The notes below the pieces were generated by a model. That model did not search any database, was not told the origin of the DNA, and saw only the letters and a program-made list of their open reading frames with translations. DNA of 64,000 nt from JAICYJ01 sp963797565 (GTDB lineage Bacteria > Actinomycetota > Thermoleophilia > Gaiellales > JAICJC01): positions 209,110-273,109 of the forward strand of contig CAWCPM010000011.1 of assembly GCA_963797565.1 (NCBI GenBank), given 5' to 3'. The position numbers were made by a program, and so were the translations under genes. Shown in pieces: positions 1 to 7,094 of this stretch; the stretch's first letter is position 1; each line of letters starts with the position of its first letter.

Positions 1-1361
1 ATGTCGACGTGCAACGGCCGGCCGTCCTGCGCCAGCAGACGCCCGCCGACCAGCACCTGGCGCACGTGCCGGCGCCGGGCGCGCGCCACCACCAGGTCGT
101 GGTAGGGCACGGCCGGCGAGGTGTAGACCCCGCGCATCGCGTCCAGGTCGAGCACCACCGCGTCGGCCCGGTATCCCGGTTCCAGCCGTCCCACAAGGCC
201 GGCGAGCCCGGCGATGCGAGCGCCTCCCTCCCACGCCATCCGCAGGATGTCGCGCGCATCGAGCAACGGCTCCGGCCCCTCCCACACCCGCTGCGTGATG
301 TGCGCGGCGCGCACCTCGCTGAGCATGTCGTCGTCATCGTCGAGCGTCATGTCGTCGCTGCCCAGGCCCACGGTGACGCCACGCGCCACCAGCCGGCGCA
401 CCGGCGCGATCCCGCAGGCGAGCCGCAGGTTCGAGGAGCAGTTGTGGGCCACCATCGCGCCTCGCTCGGCGATCAGGTCGATGTCCGCATCGCGCAGGTA
501 GACGCCGTGGGCGATCGCCGTGCGGTCGCCCAGCACGCCTCTGTCGGCCAGCCTGCGAAGCTCGTTGCCTGTGTGGACATCGTCTCCCCAGGCGAGCTGG
601 CGGCGGCTCTCGAGCGCGTGCAGGTGGACGCCGATCCGAAGCGCCGCGGCCGCTTCCCCGACGGCATCGATCAGCTCGTCGGACGCCCACTGGGGGGCCG
701 CGATCGAGAGCTGGACGCCGATCATCTCGTCGCCCGCGAGCCGCCGGTGCAGCTCGGTGATGGCGTCGATGTAGACGCTGTTCGGTATGCGCGGGCCGTC
801 GACGAGCGCCCGCGCCGGCCCGGACAGGTCGTCCGGCAGGCTGTCGATGAACCGCGCGTCGTCGTCGTAGACGAATGAGGCGCGGTCACGCCAGTAGGGC
901 GCGAGCGCGGTGCGCAGCCCGGCCTCGCGGTGGGCGCTGACCGCTCCCTCGAGCTCTGCCAGGTAGCCGCCGGCGGGATCGTCGCCGTAGCCCTGCTTGG
1001 CGGGGAAGTGCGAGTGCACGTGCGTCGTCACCCCGCTGGTCAGCATCAGCATCGACTTGTAGAGCGTGGTCAGGTAGGCGTCCACGGAGGGCAGCGCGTG
1101 CATCAGCGCCATCCACGGCTCGAACGGCTCGTCCACGAATCCCATCTGGAAGGTGGAAACGCCCTCCGCGTGCTGGTGGGCGTTCACCAGCCCCGGCATC
1201 ACCAGCATGCCGGGGCCACCGGCGCGACGTGCCGCCGGGTGCGCGGCCGCGAGCTCGCCGGCATCGCCGAGCGCCGTGACGACGCCGTCGGTGACCAGCA
1301 CGGCCGCGTCCGCGATCGGCTCGCCTGCGGCCGACGGCACCACGACCGCTCCCTCGATCAG
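1..1361 (-). CDS. Amidohydrolase, ATZ/TRZ (cytosine deaminase-like) family, 3' end outside window
   Basis: Metal-dependent hydrolase of the amidohydrolase superfamily that deaminates or dechlorinates N-heterocycles; substrate unknown. About 450 residues are visible, starting ELLIEGAVVVP. Metal ligands are visible as VNAHQH near residue 63, GVHLHALES, IAHGVYL and GLGSDDMTLDD (the Asp). The C-terminal metal-free segment is cut by the window edge. The start is not clean: no ATG, GTG or TTG precedes ELLIEG in frame. The ATG near 1396 is one base out of frame, so removing one base would give a start reading MHSRDSAAGELLIEG. Otherwise CTG at 1361 or the internal GTG at 1343 must be used. It diverges from the alcohol dehydrogenase. 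Family confident, substrate not. Confidence 0.82.
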   Translation of the reverse strand, partial: MIEGAVVVPSAAGEPIADAAVLVTDGVVTALGDAGELAAAHPAARRAGGPGMLVMPGLVNAHQHAEGVSTFQMGFVDEPFEPWMALMHALPSVDAYLTTLYKSMLMLTSGVTTHVHSHFPAKQGYGDDPAGGYLAELEGAVSAHREAGLRTALAPYWRDRASFVYDDDARFIDSLPDDLSGPARALVDGPRIPNSVYIDAITELHRRLAGDEMIGVQLSIAAPQWASDELIDAVGEAAAALRIGVHLHALESRRQLAWGDDVHTGNELRRLADRGVLGDRTAIAHGVYLRDADIDLIAERGAMVAHNCSSNLRLACGIAPVRRLVARGVTVGLGSDDMTLDDDDDMLSEVRAAHITQRVWEGPEPLLDARDILRMAWEGGARIAGLAGLVGRLEPGYRADAVVLDLDAMRGVYTSPAVPYHDLVVARARRRHVRQVLVGGRLLAQDGRPLHVD

Positions 1362-1429
1362 GAGCTCGCCTGCGGCGCTGTCAGCGGGAGTGCATCGGGT
1401 CAGTATGGCAGCCGATACACTCGCCGACC

Positions 1430-2548
1430 ATGACCACCATCCGGGCCGCAGTGCTGGAGGGAGTCGGGGGCGACCTCGAGGTGCAGGAGCTCGACCTGGC
1501 ACCCCCGCGGGCCGGCGAGGTGCAGGTGCGGCTGCTGGCCAGCGGCGTCTGCCACAGCGATCTGAACGCCATCGACGGTACGGCTGAGACGCGCTGTCCG
1601 GCCGTCCTCGGGCACGAGGGCGCGGGCGTGGTCGAGGCGGTCGGCGACGGCGTGACGCGGGTCGTGCCGGGCCAGCACGTGGCGCTTTCATGGGCGCCGT
1701 CCTGCGGCCGTTGCGCCGAGTGCCTCGACGACCTGCCGCACCTCTGCGGCGTGGCCTGGCCGATGATGGCGCAGGGCACGCTGCTGGACGGCACCACCCG
1801 GCTGTCTCGCGGCGGCGAGCCCGTCTACCACTACTCGTTCATCTCGTCCTTCGCCGAGCGGACGGTGCTGCCCGAGGCGTCGTGCGTACCGATCCCCGAT
1901 GACGTGCCGCCCGAGGTGGCGGCGCTGGTGGGCTGTGCGGTCACCACCGGGATCTGCGCCGTCTGGCGAAGCGCGCAGGTGCGCGCCGGCCAGCGCGCGG
2001 CCGTGATCGGCTGCGGCGGCGTCGGCCTGTCGGCGGTGATGGGCCTGGCCGCCGTCGGCGCGGCGCCGATCATCGCCGTCGACCTGCACGAGGAGCGGCT
2101 GGAGGCGGCGCTGTCCCTGGGGGCAACGGACGCCCTGCAGGCCGCGGCCACGGCCGAGGAAACGGCGGAGCGGGTGCGGGAGGCATCGGGCGGCGGCGTC
2201 GACGTGGCGATCGAGGCCACCGGCCGCAGCGACGCGATGCGCGCCGCGTTCCTGTCGACGCGTCGCCGCGGCACGGCCGTGCTGATCGGGATCCCGGCTG
2301 AGGACGCCGTCCTGGAGCTGCCGGCGCTCTCGATCCCGCGCATGGAGCGGCGGGTGATGGGAGCGCTGTACGGCTCGGCCCGGCCCGAGCGCGACTTCAT
2401 CGTGATCCTCGACCAGTACGCGCGGGGGCGGCTGCCGCTCGACCGGCTGATCTCACACCGGCTGCCGCTCGACCGGATCGGCGAGGCATTCGACCTGCTG
2501 CGCTCGGGCAGCGGCCGGCGGGTCGTGCTCGATCTTATGGATGGTTGA
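1430..2548 (+). CDS. Zinc-dependent alcohol dehydrogenase (MDR family)
   Basis: NAD(P)-dependent oxidation of a primary alcohol or reduction of an aldehyde; cytoplasmic, 372 aa, usual length. Catalytic zinc ligands are Cys41 (GVCHSD), His62-Glu63 (GHE) and Cys169. The structural zinc knuckle is Cys92, Cys95, Cys98 and Cys106. The Rossmann loop is GCGGVG at 194-199. The overall pattern resembles class III / mycothiol- or NDMA-type actinobacterial alcohol dehydrogenases more than quinone reductases. It is transcribed alone, away from the amidohydrolase and towards the hydantoinase gene. Its last two codons and stop lie inside a perfect 16-bp inverted repeat shared with the end of that convergent gene. 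Substrate unknown. Confidence 0.93.
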   Translation: MTTIRAAVLEGVGGDLEVQELDLAPPRAGEVQVRLLASGVCHSDLNAIDGTAETRCPAVLGHEGAGVVEAVGDGVTRVVPGQHVALSWAPSCGRCAECLDDLPHLCGVAWPMMAQGTLLDGTTRLSRGGEPVYHYSFISSFAERTVLPEASCVPIPDDVPPEVAALVGCAVTTGICAVWRSAQVRAGQRAAVIGCGGVGLSAVMGLAAVGAAPIIAVDLHEERLEAALSLGATDALQAAATAEETAERVREASGGGVDVAIEATGRSDAMRAAFLSTRRRGTAVLIGIPAEDAVLELPALSIPRMERRVMGALYGSARPERDFIVILDQYARGRLPLDRLISHRLPLDRIGEAFDLLRSGSGRRVVLDLMDG

Positions 2549-2705
2549 CTCCACGAGCTGCGCGGCGCCGGACTGGTCTGGGACACGCTGGACGCCACGA
2601 TCGTCCTCGGCCAGGACATCATCCAGCCTGCCCTGCGTACGCTCCCGGCGCCCAGCCCGCCCCATCCTGCGCCCGGCATCCACGCACCCCGTGGAGTCAA
2701 CCATC
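2540..2705. repeat. Perfect 16-bp inverted repeat at the ends of two convergent genes
   Basis: GATGGTTGACTCCACG at 2540-2555 recurs as its exact reverse complement at 2690-2705. Each arm holds the final Asp-Gly codons and TGA stop of its own gene (alcohol dehydrogenase on plus, hydantoinase on minus) plus seven bases beyond. The 134 bp between the arms have no convincing gene. Too long a loop for an ordinary terminator. Confidence 0.8.
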
Positions 2706-4043
2706 TAGCCGATCGATCGGCGCAGGAACCGGCCGCGACCGGGGCTCGCCCAGCCACTCGCCGCGGTCGGCGATCACCTGGCCGCGGCTGATCGTGACGA
2801 CCGGCCAGCCGCGCACGTCCTGCCCGTCGTAGGTGGAGTGATCGATGGCCGAGTGCAGGATGCCCGCCGACAGCCGGCGCGTCGCGGCGGGGTCGAACAG
2901 CACGATGTCGGCATCGCGCCCGGGCTCCAGCCTGCCCTTCCGTGCCAGCCCGTGCAGCCTGGCCGGGGCGGTGCAGCAGACGTCGACCCAGCGCTGGAGG
3001 TCGATGCGGCCGTCCAGCACGCCGCGATCGTGCATCAGCGCCAGCCGCACCTCCACCCCGCTCGTGCCTGACCGGTGCTGCAGCCTGCCCGACTCGTCCG
3101 CGACCCGGCGGCGAGGGCCGTGGTCGGTGGAGACGACGTCGAGCGTGCCCTCGGCCAGCGCCCGCCACAGCGCGTCGCGATGCTCCCGGGGCCGCAGCGG
3201 CGGCGTGCCCATGAACTGCGGCGCCAGCTCGGGATCGAGGTAGAGCTCGTCGCCCAGCAGCAGATGGTGCAGCAGCGCCTCGCCGAAGGCGACCTGGCCG
3301 GCGTCGCGTGCGCGCCGCAGCTCGGCCAGCGAGTCGGTGGTGGTGAGATGGAACAGCAGCAGCCGGCAGCCCGCCAGCCGGGCCAGCGCCAGCGCCCGGT
3401 GGGCAGCCTCGCCCTCCATCACGGGCGGGCTGATGGACGGATACCAGCGCGGGTCGGTGCGGCCCAGCTGCTCGAGCTCGCGCGACAGCTCGGCCACGAT
3501 CGCGCCGTTCTCGGCGTGGACGACGGCCATGCCACCGCCCGCCGCCACCCGCTGCATGGCCCGGAAGATGATGTCGTCGGGCAGCTGGTATGTCTCGTAG
3601 GTCATGAACATCTTGACCGTGGGAACGCCCTCGGCCATCACCGCCGGGATCTCGTCCACCCGCGCCAGCGAGGGCTCGCGCAGGTTCAGGTGCAGCCCGT
3701 AGTCGATCGGGCAGTGGCCGTCGGCCTCCGCCCGCCGCTTCAGAAAGCCCTCCATCAGCGGCGTGCCCGGCTCCACCTGGGCCTGGTCGATGATCGTCGT
3801 GACGCCGCCGAAGGCCGCCGCCGTACCGCCGGTCTCGAAGGTGTCGTCGTAGACATGCAGCGGCCGGTCGGTGCGCATGTGCACGTGCCCGTCCACCGCT
3901 CCCGGGATCACGTACAGCCCGTCCGCGTCGATCTCGCGGCGGCCGCGCAGACCCGGCGCCACCGCCGCGATCAGCTCGCCGTCCACGGCCACGTCCGCCG
4001 AACGCTCCCCATCCGCGCCGATCACCCGGCCGCCGCGGATCAC
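2697..4043 (-). CDS. Dihydropyrimidinase/hydantoinase-family cyclic amidohydrolase
   Basis: Hydrolyses a cyclic amide ring (dihydropyrimidine, hydantoin or allantoin type) in nucleobase or hydantoin breakdown; cytoplasmic, 448 aa. His53 and His55 (DGHVHMRT) and Lys144 (TVKMFMTYE, the carbamylated lysine) bind the two metals. His176 (VVHAENG), His232 (FHLTTTDS) and Asp in STDHGP complete the site. The start is GTG, 15 bp after the stop of the upstream oxidoreductase, so it is the last gene of the iclR-MFS-oxidoreductase operon. Dihydroorotase and allantoinase are relatives; the TYE after the lysine favours a hydantoinase-like enzyme. Exact substrate unassigned. Confidence 0.9.
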   Translation of the reverse strand: MIRGGRVIGADGERSADVAVDGELIAAVAPGLRGRREIDADGLYVIPGAVDGHVHMRTDRPLHVYDDTFETGGTAAAFGGVTTIIDQAQVEPGTPLMEGFLKRRAEADGHCPIDYGLHLNLREPSLARVDEIPAVMAEGVPTVKMFMTYETYQLPDDIIFRAMQRVAAGGGMAVVHAENGAIVAELSRELEQLGRTDPRWYPSISPPVMEGEAAHRALALARLAGCRLLLFHLTTTDSLAELRRARDAGQVAFGEALLHHLLLGDELYLDPELAPQFMGTPPLRPREHRDALWRALAEGTLDVVSTDHGPRRRVADESGRLQHRSGTSGVEVRLALMHDRGVLDGRIDLQRWVDVCCTAPARLHGLARKGRLEPGRDADIVLFDPAATRRLSAGILHSAIDHSTYDGQDVRGWPVVTISRGQVIADRGEWLGEPRSRPVPAPIDRLDG

Positions 4044-4058
4044 CAGGTCGTGATCGGC

Positions 4059-5054
4059 TCACGACTCGACGGTGACGCGACCGCCGCCGGCCAGGGCCCG
4101 CTCACAGGCCAGCGCCACCTCGAGCGTGCCGGCGGCCGCCTCGACGTCGCACGCGACCAGGCCGGGATCGCCCGCACGCACGGCATCGAGGAACCGCTCC
4201 AGGCCGCGCTGGATCGGCGGCGCGTCGCTGTGCAGCGACACATCGGCGCCGTCGCGGACACCCGTGGCCGAGAATCCGGGGTCGAGCTCGACGCGCACCG
4301 ACGCCCGCGACGACACCAGGTCAAGCGTGTAGCGGGACGGCAGGCTGGGCTGCGTCCAGGCCACCAGCACGGTGCCGAGCGCCCCGGACCGGAAGCCGAG
4401 CAGCAGCGTGATCACGTCGTCGATGTCCGCTCCCGGCGGCCGCTGGTCGCCGGCCAGATCGACCTTCGAGCCGGCGGCCTGCACCCAGTCGACCTCCCCC
4501 GCGATCGCGCGCTGCAGGTCGATGTGGTGGCTGGCTCGCTCGAGCACCTGGCCGCCGCTCTGCGCCTGCTGGACGAACCACGCCCGGCCGGCGGTCGCGC
4601 CCACGCTGTAGGAGGTGAGCAGGCCGAGCGGATCGGCGGCGGCGGCCGCGGACAGATCGGGCAGGAACGCAAGAGCGCGGTACTGGTAGCCGACGGCGAC
4701 AATCGCCCCGGCGCCGCGCACCGCGTCGACGATGGCCCGGGAGTCCTCGTGCGTCCGCGCCACGGGCTTCTCGAGGTAGACCGGCAGGCCCCGCTCGACG
4801 GCCGCCTCCAGCGGCTCGCGGTGGGCCAGCGGCGGTGTCAGCACCATCACGGCATCCAACTGCTCCCGGTCGAGCATCGCCCGCCAGTCGTCGTGCACGG
4901 CGGCTCCCACCGTCGCCGCGATGTGCTCGGCGCGGCCGCGATCGAGATCCGTCACCGCCGCGACGGAGGCTCCCTGCAGCTCTGCGAGGCTCTGGAGGTG
5001 GCGCTCGGCGATCCAGCCCGCGCCGATCATCCCCAGCCGCAGGTCTGCGGTCAT
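4059..5054 (-). CDS. Gfo/Idh/MocA family NAD(P)-dependent oxidoreductase
   Basis: Oxidoreductase of the glucose-fructose oxidoreductase / inositol dehydrogenase family, 331 aa, usual length. The N-terminal Rossmann motif is GAGWIA at residues 11-16. The family signature YLEKPVA lies near residue 96, with the catalytic lysine inside it. The C-terminal alpha/beta domain contains SHHIDLQRAI, the usual His-Asp pair. The ATG at 5054 overlaps the TGA of the MFS gene by 4 bp (ATGA), so translation is coupled. The context (iclR regulator, exporter, hydantoinase) suggests a sugar- or cyclitol-like or cyclic-amide substrate, but nothing here fixes it. Confidence 0.9.
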   Translation of the reverse strand: MTADLRLGMIGAGWIAERHLQSLAELQGASVAAVTDLDRGRAEHIAATVGAAVHDDWRAMLDREQLDAVMVLTPPLAHREPLEAAVERGLPVYLEKPVARTHEDSRAIVDAVRGAGAIVAVGYQYRALAFLPDLSAAAAADPLGLLTSYSVGATAGRAWFVQQAQSGGQVLERASHHIDLQRAIAGEVDWVQAAGSKVDLAGDQRPPGADIDDVITLLLGFRSGALGTVLVAWTQPSLPSRYTLDLVSSRASVRVELDPGFSATGVRDGADVSLHSDAPPIQRGLERFLDAVRAGDPGLVACDVEAAAGTLEVALACERALAGGGRVTVES

Positions 5055-6244
5055 GACGAGAGCTCCGGCACCTCCGGAGCGTACACCGGCAGCCGCAGCA
5101 CGAAGCCCGCCGACACGGCTGCCGCCGCCAGCAGCGCCGCCCCCAGCGCGAACAGCAGCTCGGGGCTGTGCAGGCTGGCCAGCAGCCAGCCGGACAGCGC
5201 CGTCATCGTTGCGATCACGCCGTACTCGAAGGCGTTCCACGTAACCGTCACGTTGGGCCGGGTATCCGGCTCGATGCGTGCCAGCCCCGAGTCCACGATC
5301 AGCGGCCAGGCGCCGGTGGCGACGAAGGAGGTCGCGATCAGCGCCAGCACGAACAGCGGCGCGCCGACCGTGCTGGTGGAGGCGCACAGCGCCAGGCTGA
5401 GGACGGCACCGGCGCCGAGCAGCAGCAGGATCGCCCGTCGATGCCCGCTCTCGCGGGTGATGATGCGGCCGGCCAGCGCGCCGCCGATCTTGCCTGCCTG
5501 GACGCACGCCACGGTCAGCCCGACCACGAACGGTGCCAGGTGGAAGTCACGGAGCAGCACGATCGGCGTCAGCGGCAGCATCATGGCCAGCGCCGAGACC
5601 AGCAGCAGGTCAGGCAACTGCACCGCCACGGCCTGGGGCGAGGTGCGCGGGCGCAGCCCGCGAGGGACGGCGTCGCGCTGACGTCGAGGGCGCCACAGCG
5701 CCAGGCCCGCCAGCATTGCGGCCAGGCCCAGCCCGTAGCTGAGCTGGATGGCATCCGCCTCGCCGATGCCCGCGTGGCGCAGGATGGCGGCGGTGGAGCC
5801 GACGATCGCGGAGCCTCCCGCCACCCCGAGCGTGTAGGCGGCGTAGTGGTGGGCGAACGCGCGCTCGCTGCCGTCGCGGCCGGACGAGCGGCCGAGCAGC
5901 GTCTGGCTGCTGACCCAGAACAGGCCGATGCCGGCGCCGACGAACGCGGTGCCCACCACCATCCAGGTGGTGGACGACGCGGCCAGCAGCACCGCCTGCC
6001 CGCATCCGGAGACCGCGACCGAGGCGACCAGCAGGTTGCGGGCGGAGCCCACCATCCTGCCGACGACGCCCGCGGCCAGGGCGGCCAGCGCCACGGCGAC
6101 GGTGACCGAGGCGAGCAGCTGGCCGGCCAGCGAGGCGGGCAGGTGCATCGCGGCGACGTGCAGCGGGACGGCCACGGCCAGCACGCCGAAGGAGAGCCCG
6201 GACAGCGCCGCAACCGGGTAGAAGCCGCGTTCGGGTGTGCTCAT
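5051..6244 (-). CDS. Major facilitator superfamily transporter
   Basis: Inner-membrane transporter of 397 aa with about twelve hydrophobic segments spread over its length and a short basic loop (WRPRRQRDAVPRGLRPR) near the middle. This is the usual 6+6 MFS layout. The ATG at 6244 shares one base with the iclR stop (TGATGA), and its own stop overlaps the oxidoreductase start. It sits between a regulator and two catabolic enzymes, so uptake of their substrate is the simplest reading. The open frame continues upstream through iclR, but only the chosen start gives a transporter-like N-terminus. Substrate unknown. Confidence 0.87.
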   Translation of the reverse strand: MSTPERGFYPVAALSGLSFGVLAVAVPLHVAAMHLPASLAGQLLASVTVAVALAALAAGVVGRMVGSARNLLVASVAVSGCGQAVLLAASSTTWMVVGTAFVGAGIGLFWVSSQTLLGRSSGRDGSERAFAHHYAAYTLGVAGGSAIVGSTAAILRHAGIGEADAIQLSYGLGLAAMLAGLALWRPRRQRDAVPRGLRPRTSPQAVAVQLPDLLLVSALAMMLPLTPIVLLRDFHLAPFVVGLTVACVQAGKIGGALAGRIITRESGHRRAILLLLGAGAVLSLALCASTSTVGAPLFVLALIATSFVATGAWPLIVDSGLARIEPDTRPNVTVTWNAFEYGVIATMTALSGWLLASLHSPELLFALGAALLAAAAVSAGFVLRLPVYAPEVPELSS

Positions 6245-6993
6245 CAAGCGGCCCGGTGACCCAGGGCTTCGGACACACGGGCAGCGGCATTCAGGGCCGC
6301 CGGCAACAGCTCGTCGCGCACCTTCTGCTCGGAGACGCGAAACCGGGGACCGCCGACCGCGATCGCGGCCACGACCATGCCACCGGCATCGCGGATCGGC
6401 ACGGCGACGCCGCAGTAGCCATCCTCGCCCTCGCTGATACGGATGGCGTGACCCTGCCTGCGCACCAGCGCCAGCTCGGTGTCGGACAGGCCCGGCGCGC
6501 CGGCGGGCGCCTCGGCGACGAGGCGATCGATCACGTCTCCGGGCTGGTAGGCCAGCAGCAGGCGCCCGGTGACGCCCTCCGTCAGCTCGTGGCGGACGCC
6601 GACCCAGTCGACGTTGACGGTGACGTGCCGGCTGGATGCCTGGTCGAGGTAGGTGATCCTGTGCGCGTCGAGGACGCCCAGCCAGGCCGTCTCGCCGGTG
6701 GCGTCGCGCAGCTCGCGCAGCACCTGTCCTGCCTGGGCGCGGACGGGAAAGCGGTTCAGCACGTAGCCGGCCAGCGGCACCAGTCCCAGGCCGAGGCGGT
6801 AGCTGGCGGAGCCCTCTGCCTGCTCCAGCAGCCCGCGGCGCTCGAGCGTCGCCATCAGGCGCGATGCGGTGCTGCGGTGCACTCCCAGCGCCCGGGCGGC
6901 ATCGCCCACGCCGACGACCGTGCGGTGCTCGTCGAACAGCTCCAGGATCGTGATCGCACGCTCCACAGCCTGACACCCGGAGATCTGTTCCAT
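6244..6993 (-). CDS. IclR family transcriptional regulator
   Basis: DNA-binding regulator, 249 aa. The N-terminal winged helix-turn-helix covers about residues 8-65 (GVHRSTASRLMATLERRGL is the recognition region). The C-terminal effector domain, about 80-245, carries the IclR pattern GVTGRLLLAY and ISEGEDGYCGVAVPI. It is the first gene of a four-gene leftward operon and probably controls it, using the palindrome 20-35 bp upstream of its start. Effector is presumably a substrate of the hydantoinase or oxidoreductase. Start chosen at ATG 6993; no better upstream start. Confidence 0.92.
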   Translation of the reverse strand: MEQISGCQAVERAITILELFDEHRTVVGVGDAARALGVHRSTASRLMATLERRGLLEQAEGSASYRLGLGLVPLAGYVLNRFPVRAQAGQVLRELRDATGETAWLGVLDAHRITYLDQASSRHVTVNVDWVGVRHELTEGVTGRLLLAYQPGDVIDRLVAEAPAGAPGLSDTELALVRRQGHAIRISEGEDGYCGVAVPIRDAGGMVVAAIAVGGPRFRVSEQKVRDELLPAALNAAARVSEALGHRAA

Positions 6994-7013
6994 GCGCTCA
7001 TACTACGCATGTT

Positions 7014-7045
7014 GTGCATAATATGCACGTTAAGGGCACGTTAAG
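7014..7045. promoter_or_regulatory. Probable IclR operator: 15-bp palindrome plus 11-bp-phased direct repeat
   Basis: GTGCATA-A-TATGCAC at 7014-7028 is a perfect palindrome 21 bp upstream of the iclR start. Overlapping it, GCACGTTAAG occurs at 7025-7034 and again at 7036-7045, an 11-bp period that puts both on one face of the helix. IclR-type regulators bind short palindromes over their own promoters. The ABC transporter gene ends at 7095 on the other side, so this site can only serve the iclR operon. Confidence 0.65.
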
Positions 7046-7094
7046 CGCACAGCGGTCCGAGGCAACGCCGTGCCTCACCCCCCGCCGGATGGCC

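Noticed and set aside
2546..2690. A small gene between the convergent alcohol dehydrogenase and hydantoinase
   Set aside because: The plus frame has some coding-like residues but no start, no RBS and no recognisable family.
3075..5681. Long open frames on the plus strand opposite the hydantoinase, oxidoreductase and MFS genes (up to 868 codons)
   Set aside because: No domain similarity and low-complexity Arg/Ala/Gly/His composition. They are antisense shadows typical of GC-rich DNA where the real genes on minus have clear family motifs.
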